Source: SHAN690 sp040221375 (lineage in GTDB: Bacteria > Bacteroidota > Bacteroidia > Flavobacteriales_G > Salibacteraceae). Taken from it: a stretch of DNA of 64,000 bases. This document shows positions 16,163 to 24,877 of the stretch, piece after piece. Within the stretch, counting starts at the first letter, position 1; each line of letters begins with the position of its first letter. The notes under the pieces were generated by a model, which made no database searches, had not been told where the DNA came from, and saw only the letters and a program-made list of their open reading frames with translations. Position numbers and translations under genes: made by a program. The stretch is taken from the NCBI GenBank assembly GCA_040221375.1, contig JAVKEP010000006.1, positions 1 to 64,000 of the forward strand, given 5' to 3'.

Positions 16163-18112
16163 ATGCACCACCCAGGACAACCGGAGCCAGAAAACCGATA
16201 TTGTTTAAGCCTCACATCCTTCCAACGATTCGAAACGAGGGAAGTGACCATAGGCGCCTTGACCATTGGAGGCGACAATCCACTGCGCATACAGTCCATG
16301 ACAACGACCGACACCATGGATACAGAGGGTACGGTAGCCCAAAGCATACGAATGATCGACGCCGGTTGCGAATTGGTTCGCATCACAGCCCCGAGTAAAA
16401 AAGATGCCGAAAACTTACAAGCCATCAAAGCTGCCTTGCTCGAAAAAGGCTATACCACTCCCCTTGTAGCCGACATTCATTTCACTCCAAATGCGGCGGA
16501 GATTGCCGCTAGAATCGTGGAAAAAGTGCGTGTCAACCCGGGCAACTATGCCGACAAGAAGAAATTCGAACACATCGACTACAACGATGAAACGTACCAA
16601 GCCGAACTGGATCGGATCCGCGAACGGTTTTTGCCGCTCGTCTCGATATGCAAAGAGCACGGAACTGCGATGCGCATCGGTACAAATCACGGTTCGCTGA
16701 GTGATCGGATTTTGAGCCGCTACGGGGACACACCCCTTGGGATGGTTGAAAGCGCCATGGAATTTCTACACATCTGCCGAGAATTGGATTTTCACAACAT
16801 TGTGCTGTCCATGAAGGCCAGCAACACCCAAGTGATGGTTCAAGCCTACCGCTTGTTGGTAAACAGGATGATGAACGAGGGGATGAATTATCCGCTGCAT
16901 CTAGGTGTAACGGAAGCTGGAGAAGGTGAAGATGGGCGTATTAAATCAGCCGTCGGCATCGGTACCTTGCTGGAAGACGGATTGGGCGATACCATTCGTG
17001 TATCTCTTACCGAAGAACCTGAATTTGAGATTCCCGTTGCCCAAGCATTGGCAGCGCGTTACCAAAATCGGCAGCACCACGAACCCATACCGGAGTTGAA
17101 CAACTATCCCATTGATCCATTTTCTTACACCCGCCGAGCGAGTCACCAAGTACTTTCGATAGGAGACCACGAAGTACCGCGGATCATACATAATTTTTCC
17201 TCCCAAGAGGAGATAAAACCAGCCAATCTTCACGCGGTGGGTTACACCTATTCCGTTCCCTTGGATAAGTGGAACATCTCCGATCAAGCTTGTGACTTCA
17301 TTTTCGTAGGCGACAACGCATTGACGTTTGAAATTCCAGGAACATTGGGGGTCATCCAGCACGCTTCTGCATGGACTAAAAAGGAGCGCCACTATCCTTT
17401 GTTTGAGAGCATATCCTTTGTTGTAGCCAAAGAAAAAAGTGATGCGTTGAATTTCGTAAAATCAGACCTCGCTGGCTTGGACATTCCGCTGATTGCTTCA
17501 CTGAAAGAAGACCCTACGGCAGTGCTGGTTTTAACCACCCAGAATGCCCATGGAGTGGCCGAACAACGTGCCGCTTTCGTTCGGTTGATGGAAGAAGGGT
17601 GCACGACGCCAGTGATGGTACAACGCAGCTACAGTGATCTGGGGGAAAATTCGCTGCAACTCAATGCAAGTGTAGATTTGGGCGCCTTGCTGATCGACGG
17701 GTTGGGGGACGGAATTTGGATCGATGCAGAGCGATGTGGGAGCAAGAAATTGATCAATTCCCTTTCTTTTGGAATCCTCCAAGCGACCCGTACAAGAATC
17801 TCTAAAACCGAGTACATCTCTTGTCCTTCTTGCGGACGCACCTTGTTTGACCTCCAAGAAACTACTGCCAAAATTAGGGCTCGAACTAGCCATTTAAAGG
17901 GAGTTAAGATCGGCATCATGGGTTGCATCGTAAACGGCCCGGGTGAAATGGCAGATGCCGACTACGGATACGTTGGAACAGGCGTTGGAAAAATCACTTT
18001 GTACAAGGAAAAGGAGGTCGTCAAAAGAAATGTTCCTGAAGCCGAGGCCGTAGATGAACTGATAGCATTGATCAACGAACATGGAGATTGGATTGCGCCG
18101 GAAGAGGCATAA
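16163..18112 (+). CDS. ispG: 4-hydroxy-3-methylbut-2-enyl diphosphate synthase (large form)
   Basis: IspG/GcpE converts MEcPP to HMBPP in the MEP isoprenoid pathway using a [4Fe-4S] cluster. The 649-residue length marks the form with a central insert, shared by Bacteroidota, Chlamydiae and plants; typical proteobacterial enzymes are about 370. The TIM-barrel part opens with TIGGDNPLRIQSMTTTDT and includes KVRVNPGN; the insert lies about residues 300-510. The cluster-binding cysteines are visible in CPSCGRTL (about residue 554) and GIMGCIVNGPGEMADADYGY. The start at 16163 is chosen because the promoter element lies just before it; the open frame continues 29 codons upstream. Confidence 0.96.
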   Translation: MHHPGQPEPENRYCLSLTSFQRFETREVTIGALTIGGDNPLRIQSMTTTDTMDTEGTVAQSIRMIDAGCELVRITAPSKKDAENLQAIKAALLEKGYTTPLVADIHFTPNAAEIAARIVEKVRVNPGNYADKKKFEHIDYNDETYQAELDRIRERFLPLVSICKEHGTAMRIGTNHGSLSDRILSRYGDTPLGMVESAMEFLHICRELDFHNIVLSMKASNTQVMVQAYRLLVNRMMNEGMNYPLHLGVTEAGEGEDGRIKSAVGIGTLLEDGLGDTIRVSLTEEPEFEIPVAQALAARYQNRQHHEPIPELNNYPIDPFSYTRRASHQVLSIGDHEVPRIIHNFSSQEEIKPANLHAVGYTYSVPLDKWNISDQACDFIFVGDNALTFEIPGTLGVIQHASAWTKKERHYPLFESISFVVAKEKSDALNFVKSDLAGLDIPLIASLKEDPTAVLVLTTQNAHGVAEQRAAFVRLMEEGCTTPVMVQRSYSDLGENSLQLNASVDLGALLIDGLGDGIWIDAERCGSKKLINSLSFGILQATRTRISKTEYISCPSCGRTLFDLQETTAKIRARTSHLKGVKIGIMGCIVNGPGEMADADYGYVGTGVGKITLYKEKEVVKRNVPEAEAVDELIALINEHGDWIAPEEA

Positions 18113-18145
18113 GAGAATCATAAAGCCGATACTTACCTTTATCCC

Positions 18146-18805
18146 GTGATTGGAAACAAAAAACACTACCTCATTGCTGGAGCCACAGGGCTCGTTGGAA
18201 AGCAATTGCTACAACTTCTATTGAATGATCCCGAAACCGGAAAGGTGACATCATTGGTCCGGAACAAAACCGACGAGAATCATTCAAAGCTTATGGAGAA
18301 GGTGATTGATTGGAATAACTTAGAGGAGCGTGATATTCCGATCAGCGTCGATGCCACATTTTGCTGTTTAGGCACTACCATGCGGAAGGCTGGTGGAAAA
18401 GCCGCATTCAAGCTTGTAGACTTTGATTACGTTTTAAAACTGGCCGTGTTCAGCCAGCGGGCCAAGACGCCCCAATTGCACATAATCAGCGCAGCGGGGG
18501 CGAATCCGAAGGCGATTATTTTTTACAACCGGGTCAAAGGAAACATGGAATCCGAGCTACAAAAGCTTCGGAAAATCAAGAGCATTTACATTTATCGCCC
18601 AAGCATGCTGCTCGGTGATCGAGGGGAATTTCGTATCGGTGAAACGATCGGAAAAATCTTGATGAAAATGGTGAGTTTCATGACCCCAAAAAGCAGCAAA
18701 GCCATTTATGATGTGCAGGTTGCTATGAGCATGCTCCATTTTGCTAAGCACAGTAAAAAGGGGATTCACACGATTAGCAATGCAGAGATGCACGACTTGA
18801 CTTGA
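18146..18805 (+). CDS. NAD(P)H-binding Rossmann protein (HTATIP2/YbjT-like)
   Basis: A 219-residue short-chain-dehydrogenase-like protein of the atypical group. The nucleotide-binding loop is IAGATGLVGKQLLQLLL, the strand and loop before the active site read HIISAAGANPKAIIFYNRVKGNME (a YxxxK-type pair in YNRVKG), and IYIYRPSMLLGDRGEFR follows. This resembles HTATIP2 (TIP30) and YwnB-type oxidoreductases. The substrate is unknown. The start is a GTG at 18146; no ATG precedes the glycine loop. A TACCTTTA element close to the promoter consensus sits just upstream. It is probably cytoplasmic. Confidence 0.85.
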   Translation: MIGNKKHYLIAGATGLVGKQLLQLLLNDPETGKVTSLVRNKTDENHSKLMEKVIDWNNLEERDIPISVDATFCCLGTTMRKAGGKAAFKLVDFDYVLKLAVFSQRAKTPQLHIISAAGANPKAIIFYNRVKGNMESELQKLRKIKSIYIYRPSMLLGDRGEFRIGETIGKILMKMVSFMTPKSSKAIYDVQVAMSMLHFAKHSKKGIHTISNAEMHDLT

Positions 18806-18994
18806 ATCCGGCTCCTTACCAATGCTCGCAATTAATCTTGCTTTTGAACGTACTCTTCACGTTGAGCGCCTTTGTTGGCTAGGCTTGAAAAATGGGGGTG
18901 AATTCGTCGAGTTTCCCGGAAAATGGGCCAAATTCAACTTTGATTCTTCTGGGTAGAAAGCTCTTTCTGATCAACTATTTTCGCTTTACACAGA

Positions 18995-21097
18995 ATGCCA
19001 GTATTGGACACCCCCATAGAATTCCTCAAAGGCGTCGGGCCGATGCGTGCAGAACTTTTGGGCGCCGAACTGGGAGTGCGTACCGTGGGGGATTTGGTCA
19101 GGCACTACCCTTTCAGACACATCGACAGGAGTAAATTCTACCCCATCTCCGAAGTAGATCCCAATGCGGCGATGGTGCAAATCAAAGGAACATTTATCCG
19201 TCTAGACAGCGTCGGGGCTAAGCGTGCCACGCGATTAGTGGGTGCATTTCAGGACGGCCAAGGCAACATCATGGAAGTGGTATGGTTCAGAAGCATCACA
19301 TGGATCAAGCAAACCATCAAAGCCGATGTAGAATATGTCCTCTTCGGAAAGCCGAGCCTTTTTAATGGAAAGCTTCAGATGACCCACCCAGAAATCGAAC
19401 CTGCTTCTGAATTTGATAAGCCATTAAAAGGAGGCTTAGAAGGTGTTTATCCCACGACCGAAAAACTCAAAGCGAGGAAGCTTGACAGTAGAGCGATCCG
19501 AAAGCTGATGCAGTCTGCTCTACCGATGGTCATGAACGGCATCCAAGACACGTTACCTGCCTACATTATTAAACGGCAAGGCTTGCTGTCTAACTCGGAG
19601 GCCTTACAAGGAATTCACTTCCCAGAAAATGCAGAACAGTTAAAACGATCGGAGCGAACGCTGAAATTTGAAGAACTCTTCTACGTCCAAATGCGCCTTC
19701 TTAAGATCAAGGCCCAACGTGACTTAACCATTAAAGGACTTGTGTTTGAAGCCGTCGGTGAGCACTTCAATGAATTCTACAAGGATTACCTTCCTTTTCC
19801 ACTCACCGGCGCACAGAAGAGGGTTATCAAGGAAATAAGAAAAGACATTGGAAGCGGACATCAGATGAACCGACTGCTCCAAGGAGATGTGGGCAGTGGA
19901 AAAACCATTGTGGCACTGTTGTGTGCACTGATTGCAATCGACAACGGATACCAAGCCACGATCATGGCTCCAACGGAAATCTTGGCGCAACAGCATTATG
20001 AAACCTTGTTTGATTTGCTGATCAACATGAACGTGAACATTGCGCTTCTCACCGGCAGCTCCAAATCAGCCTATCGAAAAAAACTGCACAACAGTTTGGA
20101 GAGCGGAGAGATCCATTTGCTGATTGGGACGCACGCTCTTTTAGAAGATAAAGTCAAATTCCGCAACCTCGGGTTGGTCGTCATTGATGAACAGCACCGT
20201 TTTGGAGTAGCTCAACGATCCAAGTTGTGGAAAAAGAATACGCGACCGCCACACGTCTTAGTGATGACAGCAACTCCCATCCCTCGCACCTTGGCCATGA
20301 CTGTTTACGGTGATCTAGACGTAAGCGTGATCGACGAAATGCCTCCTGGAAGGAAGCCAATTAAAACGGTGCATCGCTTTGACAGTGCACGACTTCAAGT
20401 CTTCGGATTCATGAAGGATGAGATCAAAAAAGGTCGCCAGATCTATGTGGTGTATCCGCTCATCGAAGAGTCTGAAAAGATGGATTACAAAGACCTGATG
20501 GACGGGTATGAAAGCATCTGCAGGGCCTTTCCTAAACCTTCGTATCAAGTAGCCATTGTACATGGTAAAATGAAGGCCGAAGACAAAGATTTTGAAATGA
20601 AGCGCTTTGCCGAAGGCCAATGCCAACTCATGGTAGCCACAACCGTTATCGAAGTTGGTGTGAACGTCCCAAATGCCTCCGTGATGGTCATTGAAAGCGC
20701 CGAGAGATTTGGCCTCTCCCAGTTGCACCAACTTCGCGGAAGGGTCGGAAGAGGCGCTGACCAGAGTTTTTGTATTCTGATGACTGGCAACAAGCTGAGC
20801 AACGAAGCACGCACGCGTATGGCCACGATGGTAGAGACCAACGACGGGTTCAGAATTTCAGAAGTCGACCTCAAACTTCGTGGCCCGGGCGACATCATGG
20901 GTACGCAGCAAAGCGGTGCCCTTGATTTTCACATCGCCGACCTCATAAAAGACAGCGAGTTACTTGAAGCCGCTCGACAAGAAGCCGAGTACATTTATGA
21001 GAATGACCCGTCCATCGATCATCCTTCCCTTGCGGTTGTGCGTGAGCGACTTGCCTTGATAATCAAACGAATGCCCAATTGGGCAAGGATTTCCTAG
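18995..21097 (+). CDS. recG: ATP-dependent DNA helicase RecG
   Basis: RecG remodels stalled replication forks and branch-migrates Holliday junctions. The 700-residue protein has the N-terminal wedge (OB-fold) domain (TPIEFLKGVGPMRAELL and the following 250 residues), then two helicase lobes with Walker A GDVGSGKT (about residue 297), Walker B as DEQHRFG, ATPIPRTLAMTVYGDLD, and motif VI as HQLRGRVGRG. The terminal stretch LRGPGDIMGTQQSG is the RecG-typical hook. The 189-base gap before it contains a TATTTTCG element 11 bases upstream of the ATG, one mismatch from the promoter consensus. It is followed by a TspO-like gene after 20 bases. Confidence 0.97.
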   Translation: MPVLDTPIEFLKGVGPMRAELLGAELGVRTVGDLVRHYPFRHIDRSKFYPISEVDPNAAMVQIKGTFIRLDSVGAKRATRLVGAFQDGQGNIMEVVWFRSITWIKQTIKADVEYVLFGKPSLFNGKLQMTHPEIEPASEFDKPLKGGLEGVYPTTEKLKARKLDSRAIRKLMQSALPMVMNGIQDTLPAYIIKRQGLLSNSEALQGIHFPENAEQLKRSERTLKFEELFYVQMRLLKIKAQRDLTIKGLVFEAVGEHFNEFYKDYLPFPLTGAQKRVIKEIRKDIGSGHQMNRLLQGDVGSGKTIVALLCALIAIDNGYQATIMAPTEILAQQHYETLFDLLINMNVNIALLTGSSKSAYRKKLHNSLESGEIHLLIGTHALLEDKVKFRNLGLVVIDEQHRFGVAQRSKLWKKNTRPPHVLVMTATPIPRTLAMTVYGDLDVSVIDEMPPGRKPIKTVHRFDSARLQVFGFMKDEIKKGRQIYVVYPLIEESEKMDYKDLMDGYESICRAFPKPSYQVAIVHGKMKAEDKDFEMKRFAEGQCQLMVATTVIEVGVNVPNASVMVIESAERFGLSQLHQLRGRVGRGADQSFCILMTGNKLSNEARTRMATMVETNDGFRISEVDLKLRGPGDIMGTQQSGALDFHIADLIKDSELLEAARQEAEYIYENDPSIDHPSLAVVRERLALIIKRMPNWARIS

Positions 21098-21117
21098 GAA
21101 TCCCTTACATTTCTCCC

Positions 21118-21909
21118 GTGAAGAAATTCTTTGCTGCTTTCAACGCCGTCCTGATTCTTGTTGTCATCTACGTGAACTATTGGGTGGGCGTAAACGGGCT
21201 GAATGGAAATACCGTCGGCTCATTGAGTACGAAATACGATACACTTTTCACCCCTGCCGGCTATGCATTTTCAATCTGGGGCCTCATCTTCTTTCTGCTC
21301 TTGGTGCATGCATACTACCAAATAAAGGCCGTTTTCATTTCAAAGAAATACAACGATTTCGTGGTCACCCTCGGGCCGTGGTTGGCGCTTGCGAACTTGG
21401 CCAACATCGCATGGTTATACGCTTGGTTGATGGAATATACGGGCCTGAGCGTGTTCCTTATGTTGATCATACTCGGCGCACTGACTACTGCGGTTATCCG
21501 ACTGAATTTGCAGCGCTGGGATGCCCCATTTGTAGTGATACGAAATATTTGGTGGCCCATCACCGTCTACTACGGCTGGATTACGGTAGCGACCATTGCG
21601 AACATCTCCGCATACTTGGTGAAAACCGGATGGAATGAAACGGTAGACGAGGTACAGTGGTCGGTAATCATGGTAGTGGCGGCTGCAGTCTTGAACCTAG
21701 CCATTCTATTCCTCCGGAGTATGCGTGAGTTTGCCCTGGTTGGACTTTGGGCAATCGGAGCTATTTGCATCCGGCATTGGGGTGAACAAACGAGCATTCA
21801 ATGGACCGCATTGATGTCGGCAATGGTTCTTGCCCTGGCCATCGTGGGTCACAATATCTACCACTGGAAAACTCATCCAATGTACAAGTGGCTCAACCGA
21901 AATAAATAG
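21118..21909 (+). CDS. TspO/MBR-related tryptophan-rich membrane protein
   Basis: A polytopic protein of about 263 residues with seven or eight hydrophobic segments. The TPAGYAFSIWGLIFFLLL stretch matches the conserved region of the tryptophan-rich sensory protein (TspO/MBR) superfamily, but the protein is longer than the 150-180 residues of true TspO. The start is probably the GTG before KKFFAAFNAVLILVV at 21118, just after recG; an upstream TTG at 21079 would overlap recG. TspO proteins bind porphyrins and lipids; whether this longer type does is unknown. It is likely co-transcribed with recG. Confidence 0.75.
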   Translation: MKKFFAAFNAVLILVVIYVNYWVGVNGLNGNTVGSLSTKYDTLFTPAGYAFSIWGLIFFLLLVHAYYQIKAVFISKKYNDFVVTLGPWLALANLANIAWLYAWLMEYTGLSVFLMLIILGALTTAVIRLNLQRWDAPFVVIRNIWWPITVYYGWITVATIANISAYLVKTGWNETVDEVQWSVIMVVAAAVLNLAILFLRSMREFALVGLWAIGAICIRHWGEQTSIQWTALMSAMVLALAIVGHNIYHWKTHPMYKWLNRNK

Positions 21910-21996
21910 GTTCCACTCTTTTCTCTTCGCCCTCCTTTCCACCCAACCATTCATAACTTTCTGATAACCACTCATCACAAAACTTAGTACTTGGTA

Positions 21997-22028
21997 TTGC
22001 ATAGTAATATCCTAAACCTATATATTTG
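21997..22028 (+). promoter_or_regulatory. Promoter for the small secreted protein gene (TTG, 21 bases, TATATTTG)
   Basis: TTG at 21997-21999 and TATATTTG at 22021-22028 are separated by 21 bases, close to the Bacteroidota -33/-7 arrangement. It lies 76 bases upstream of the ATG at 22105 in a 195-base gap with nothing else recognisable. Confidence 0.6.
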
Positions 22029-22104
22029 CCTTGTAGTTAGATGAAATGGGCCTGTAACTTTTAGAAGAAAAGGTCGTCATAAGAACACAGAAAACTCAGA
22101 AAGC

Positions 22105-22428
22105 ATGAAAAACTTAGCCATCGCACTCTCTCTCGTTTCAGTCCTATACTTAAACGGAAAAGCCAAAGCCGAAGGGATTGGAACCGACACTTCAAACCCA
22201 GATTCAATTGGCCAGCCGCTTTGTTCATTTTCAGAATGGGAACAAGTTTCGGCTGAGGTAAGCCTAATCGCAGATGAGTTGCTCGCCAACTTGAACAGCT
22301 CATCTCCAGAATTGCGAAAAGACGAAGACACAAGCAAAGCGTTCATTTTGCAGTTGATCTCGATCCATGCAGAAAAGGCCGCCGAATCAATCAGGGCAGC
22401 AGAAGATAACCCAAGGCCCGTTTTATAG
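22105..22428 (+). CDS. Small secreted hypothetical protein
   Basis: A 107-residue protein I do not recognise. The N-terminus (KNLAIALSLVSVLYLNGKAKA) is a signal peptide with cleavage near KAKAEG. The mature part is about 85 residues, acidic, with a single cysteine (PLCSFSEWEQ) and two predicted amphipathic helices (SAEVSLIADELLANL and LQLISIHAEKAAESIRAAE). It has its own promoter and is followed by a strong terminator at 22482, so it is a single-gene unit. A periplasmic helical protein is the most that can be said. Confidence 0.65.
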   Translation: MKNLAIALSLVSVLYLNGKAKAEGIGTDTSNPDSIGQPLCSFSEWEQVSAEVSLIADELLANLNSSSPELRKDEDTSKAFILQLISIHAEKAAESIRAAEDNPRPVL

Positions 22429-22481
22429 CTGCGTCCATAAGTGAACGAGCTCCTTCACCTTACATAAGGTTCCCTATAAAT

Positions 22482-22516
22482 AAGCCCCGCTTCTTGTGGG
22501 GCTTTCTTTTTCTTTT
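22482..22516 (+). terminator. Rho-independent terminator after the small secreted protein gene
   Basis: Stem AAGCCCC (22482-22488) with GGGGCTT (22498-22504), 9-base loop, followed by a T-rich tract. Confidence 0.88.
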
Positions 22517-22535
22517 AGATTCTACATTCGCAGTC

Positions 22536-23027
22536 ATGAGAACAGCCTTTACCATTGCCCTTTTCATTCTTCCCATGCTTTGCATTGCTCAATCAGAGCA
22601 CGACCATGCTAGCCACGATGAAGACAACCATGCAGATCATCACCACTATCACTTAGGAATTGCCACTGGAGTCGTGTACGTAATGGGTGAAAACGAGTTT
22701 GCGCCAGGGCTCCACTTGCACATGGCACGGCTGATTGATCTATCGAAGGGTCAGTTGAGTTTTGGCTTAGGGCTGGAGGGGATCTTCGACGAGCACCGGC
22801 ATTATTCGGCCTCTGTCAACTTTTCCTATCTACCTATCCACAATCTGACTTTTACGGTCGCGCCTGGTGTTCAGTATGGAGAAGGCGAATACAATTTCAC
22901 TTCGCATTTTGAATGCTCCTATGAATTCATTTTTGATCAATTTCATGTGGGGCCGGTGATTGAATATGCTTGGGCCCGAACCGACGCCCACCTCATGGCG
23001 GGTGTTCATTTTGGTTTCGGTTTTTAG
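22536..23027 (+). CDS. Histidine-rich outer-membrane beta-barrel-like protein
   Basis: A 163-residue protein starting at the ATG before RTAFTIALFILPMLCIAQ, a clear signal peptide. The mature N-terminus is a histidine and aspartate cluster (HDHASHDEDNHADHHHYH), a likely metal-binding segment. The rest consists of alternating strands (YSASVNFSYLPI, LTFTVAPGVQYGEGEYNF, FGFGF at the end), consistent with a small beta-barrel. It follows a terminator, and a TACATTCG element (one mismatch) lies five bases before the ATG. A role in binding zinc or nickel at the outer membrane is inference. It converges on the gene at 23095. Confidence 0.75.
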   Translation: MRTAFTIALFILPMLCIAQSEHDHASHDEDNHADHHHYHLGIATGVVYVMGENEFAPGLHLHMARLIDLSKGQLSFGLGLEGIFDEHRHYSASVNFSYLPIHNLTFTVAPGVQYGEGEYNFTSHFECSYEFIFDQFHVGPVIEYAWARTDAHLMAGVHFGFGF

Positions 23028-23035
23028 CGTTGGAA

Positions 23036-23080
23036 TAGAAAAACCTCGTACACCGCAGTGCGGGACGAGGTTTTGAAAAC
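23036..23080. terminator. Bidirectional terminator between converging genes
   Basis: Stem AAAACCTCGT (23040-23049) with ACGAGGTTTT (23065-23074), flanked by A and T on the two sides, between the histidine-rich gene and the GldL/GldM-like gene. Confidence 0.8.
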
Positions 23081-23094
23081 AAGGCTGGGCCTTG

Positions 23095-24366
23095 TTAGCC
23101 TCCGCTTCCGCTTGGCGGGCCAGAAACTACGGGCTGACTTAGAAGGTAAAGCAATACTTGGGTCTCTGCATTGCGTATGTCGTACTGGATTTTCGATAGC
23201 TGTGAGAGCACTCCGCTCAAGGGCGTGTTGTAGAAATGCCAGTGGGCCCAATCGACTTTTTGATCGTTCCATTCGTACTCTTCTTCAAAATCAAAGGGCA
23301 TCATTTGTTCCATCTCTGACCGAATTCCCGGATCATAGTGTTCGAGAATATTTGCCTCAAAATCTGAAAGCGTTTTCAATAACGCCTGTGCACTGAACTC
23401 CGATTCTGAGGCGAAAAGGATATGCGAAGGGATATTAAAATTGTCTTTCTTTTCGAGCAAATGCAACTGCACGTTGCCCGCCTCGGAAATGGAGATCCCT
23501 TCGGTTTCAGAAATCAATTTAATTTTCAATCCCTCGACCATTTGAAAGGCTCGGTTCGCTTCCGCTTTGAGCTCTTGGCTTTCCTCCGTAGCTCCCAGTT
23601 TTGAATACAAGGCTTCGTTTCCATTGATTTTAGTCGCCGCCGATTCCAATTCGTGGTAAACCAAGGACAGTCCTCGATCGAAATAAACGCTGTTGTTAAA
23701 GCTCATCATTCCAAAGACCAAAATCAGACATGTCATCGCCACCAAGGCACTGGAAAGGGTGATCGATTTATTGGCCGATGTGCGATACTTCTTGATAAAA
23801 TAGATGGGTACATAGGCGATGGCCAGGACAAAAATGCCGCTCAGAAGCATTACGCTGGCTCCTGGCCAATGCATGATTTTAAAGAGCACACCCACCGTTG
23901 TGAATGCCAGTCCAAAAAAGCCGGAAATATGGAGCAAATATTCATCTCGCGATGATTCCTTAAGCTTATGCCAAAGGAGCATGGGCAAATAAATGAGCGC
24001 CAAGATTCCGGCACCCAATACCAGCATGACGCTGGCTCCTTGCAAGTGCAGTAATTTAAAGATCGTCCCCGCCAAGAGAAGAAAAGTCGAAGTCAGCCCG
24101 AAAGAAAATGCTGCTTTTTTCATAGTTACATTCATTTCGGTTAATAATTCAAAGGTTTGTTGTTGGACCTGCTTTAAGCCCCCAGGTCCGAAGAGCTTTA
24201 TCGTTTTGGCGAAGGCCTCTTCAAAAGAAGAACCTCCGTCCATCAATCGTTCGATAGAAGTGCATACATGATCCAGTAAATCATCGTGTAAATCATCGGA
24301 TGCTACACCATGCTGTCGGATGTAGGCACTCACGAGTTCTATTTGCAATTCATTCAATTCAGCCAT
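23095..24366 (-). CDS. HAAS-like domain fused to GldL/GldM-like hybrid membrane protein
   Basis: A 423-residue protein in four parts. Residues 1-75 (DDLHDDLLDHVCTSIERL and the following helix) resemble the cytoplasmic HAAS/permease-prefix domain often encoded beside PadR regulators. Residues 84-190 hold two GldL-type hairpins, with FKLLHLQGAS and FKIMHWPGAS as the turns. A fifth helix follows (about 200-225). The remaining 200 residues are helical and extracytoplasmic, ending with WAHWHFYNTPLSGVLSQL and KIQYDIRNAETQVLLYLL, close in pattern to the end of the first GldM periplasmic domain. The motor glutamate of GldL is absent from both hairpins. It overlaps padR by 8 bases and is surely regulated with it. 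Function unknown. Confidence 0.8.
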   Translation of the reverse strand: MAELNELQIELVSAYIRQHGVASDDLHDDLLDHVCTSIERLMDGGSSFEEAFAKTIKLFGPGGLKQVQQQTFELLTEMNVTMKKAAFSFGLTSTFLLLAGTIFKLLHLQGASVMLVLGAGILALIYLPMLLWHKLKESSRDEYLLHISGFFGLAFTTVGVLFKIMHWPGASVMLLSGIFVLAIAYVPIYFIKKYRTSANKSITLSSALVAMTCLILVFGMMSFNNSVYFDRGLSLVYHELESAATKINGNEALYSKLGATEESQELKAEANRAFQMVEGLKIKLISETEGISISEAGNVQLHLLEKKDNFNIPSHILFASESEFSAQALLKTLSDFEANILEHYDPGIRSEMEQMMPFDFEEEYEWNDQKVDWAHWHFYNTPLSGVLSQLSKIQYDIRNAETQVLLYLLSQPVVSGPPSGSGG

Positions 24367-24709
24367 GAAAACTTGGATTAACGGTATATGATTCTAAAAG
24401 CCTATTCATAGTGTTCGAAAATTCCTTGAACTCTTTGACCAAGTCAGTGGATGTCTCTGCTCCATTCTTCGTCAATTTATAGTACTTCCGCACCCGCTTG
24501 CCGATGCTTACCTTCTCGGTGGTGAGTAGGCCATCCGCTTCAAGGCGATGCAAAAGCGGATACAGCGCTCCTTCGGTGAGTTGTATCTTTCCGTCCGTTG
24601 CCTCCTTTACATGCTGGGTAATCTCATATCCATACATCTTGCCTTGCTTGGTGAGCAAGTTCAAAACAATCGTTTTGAGCGTTCCTTTGATGAGTTCATT
24701 CGAATACAT
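24359..24709 (-). CDS. PadR-family transcriptional regulator
   Basis: A 116-residue winged-helix regulator of the small PadR class. KGTLKTIVLNLLTKQGKMYGYEI is the first helix pair; TEGALYPLLHRLEADGLLTT is the signature recognition helix and wing; YYKLTKNGAE follows. The ATG at 24709 is chosen because a TATATTTG promoter element ends four bases before it. The gene overlaps the HAAS-GldL/GldM-like gene, the usual arrangement for a PadR that controls a membrane-protein partner. A nested palindrome lies within its own promoter, so autorepression is likely. The inducing signal is unknown. Confidence 0.93.
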   Translation of the reverse strand: MYSNELIKGTLKTIVLNLLTKQGKMYGYEITQHVKEATDGKIQLTEGALYPLLHRLEADGLLTTEKVSIGKRVRKYYKLTKNGAETSTDLVKEFKEFSNTMNRLLESYTVNPSFHG

Positions 24710-24713
24710 AAGG

Positions 24714-24742
24714 CAAATATACATTAGATTCTTAGGTATCAA
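24714..24742 (-). promoter_or_regulatory. padR promoter (TTG, 18 bases, TATATTTG)
   Basis: On the minus strand, TTG at 24742-24740 and TATATTTG at 24721-24714 are 18 bases apart, the best complete promoter in the window. The -7 element ends four bases before the padR ATG, implying a leaderless mRNA. Confidence 0.75.
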
Positions 24743-24780
24743 GGATATTTTACCTAAGAATATTAGGTATTCAATCTAAT
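24723..24780. promoter_or_regulatory. Nested palindromic operator, probably for PadR
   Basis: Two adjacent 8-base blocks, ATTAGATT (24723-24730) and CTTAGGTA (24731-24738), are each repeated inverted downstream: TACCTAAG (24751-24758) and AATCTAAT (24773-24780). A further direct copy, ATTAGGTA, lies at 24762-24769. The first two blocks fill the spacer between the -33 and -7 elements of the padR promoter, so a bound dimer would block it. Assignment to PadR is inference from position. Confidence 0.7.
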
Positions 24781-24848
24781 TTACTGATTATCAGACTCAT
24801 ATTTTTTACATACCTCCCCCATTGCCGTTCACAGATGCGTACAACGTG

Positions 24849-24856
24849 TATATTTG
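24849..24856 (+). promoter_or_regulatory. -7 promoter element TATATTTG for the lipoprotein gene
   Basis: A perfect TAnnTTTG 21 bases before the ATG at 24878. A TTG lies at 24822 but with a 24-base spacer, longer than usual. Confidence 0.5.
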
Positions 24857-24877
24857 ACCTACTTATTTGAAAGCCTA

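Noticed and set aside
16946..17392. 148-codon minus-strand open frame within ispG
   Set aside because: Antisense to a secure enzyme gene; no independent evidence.
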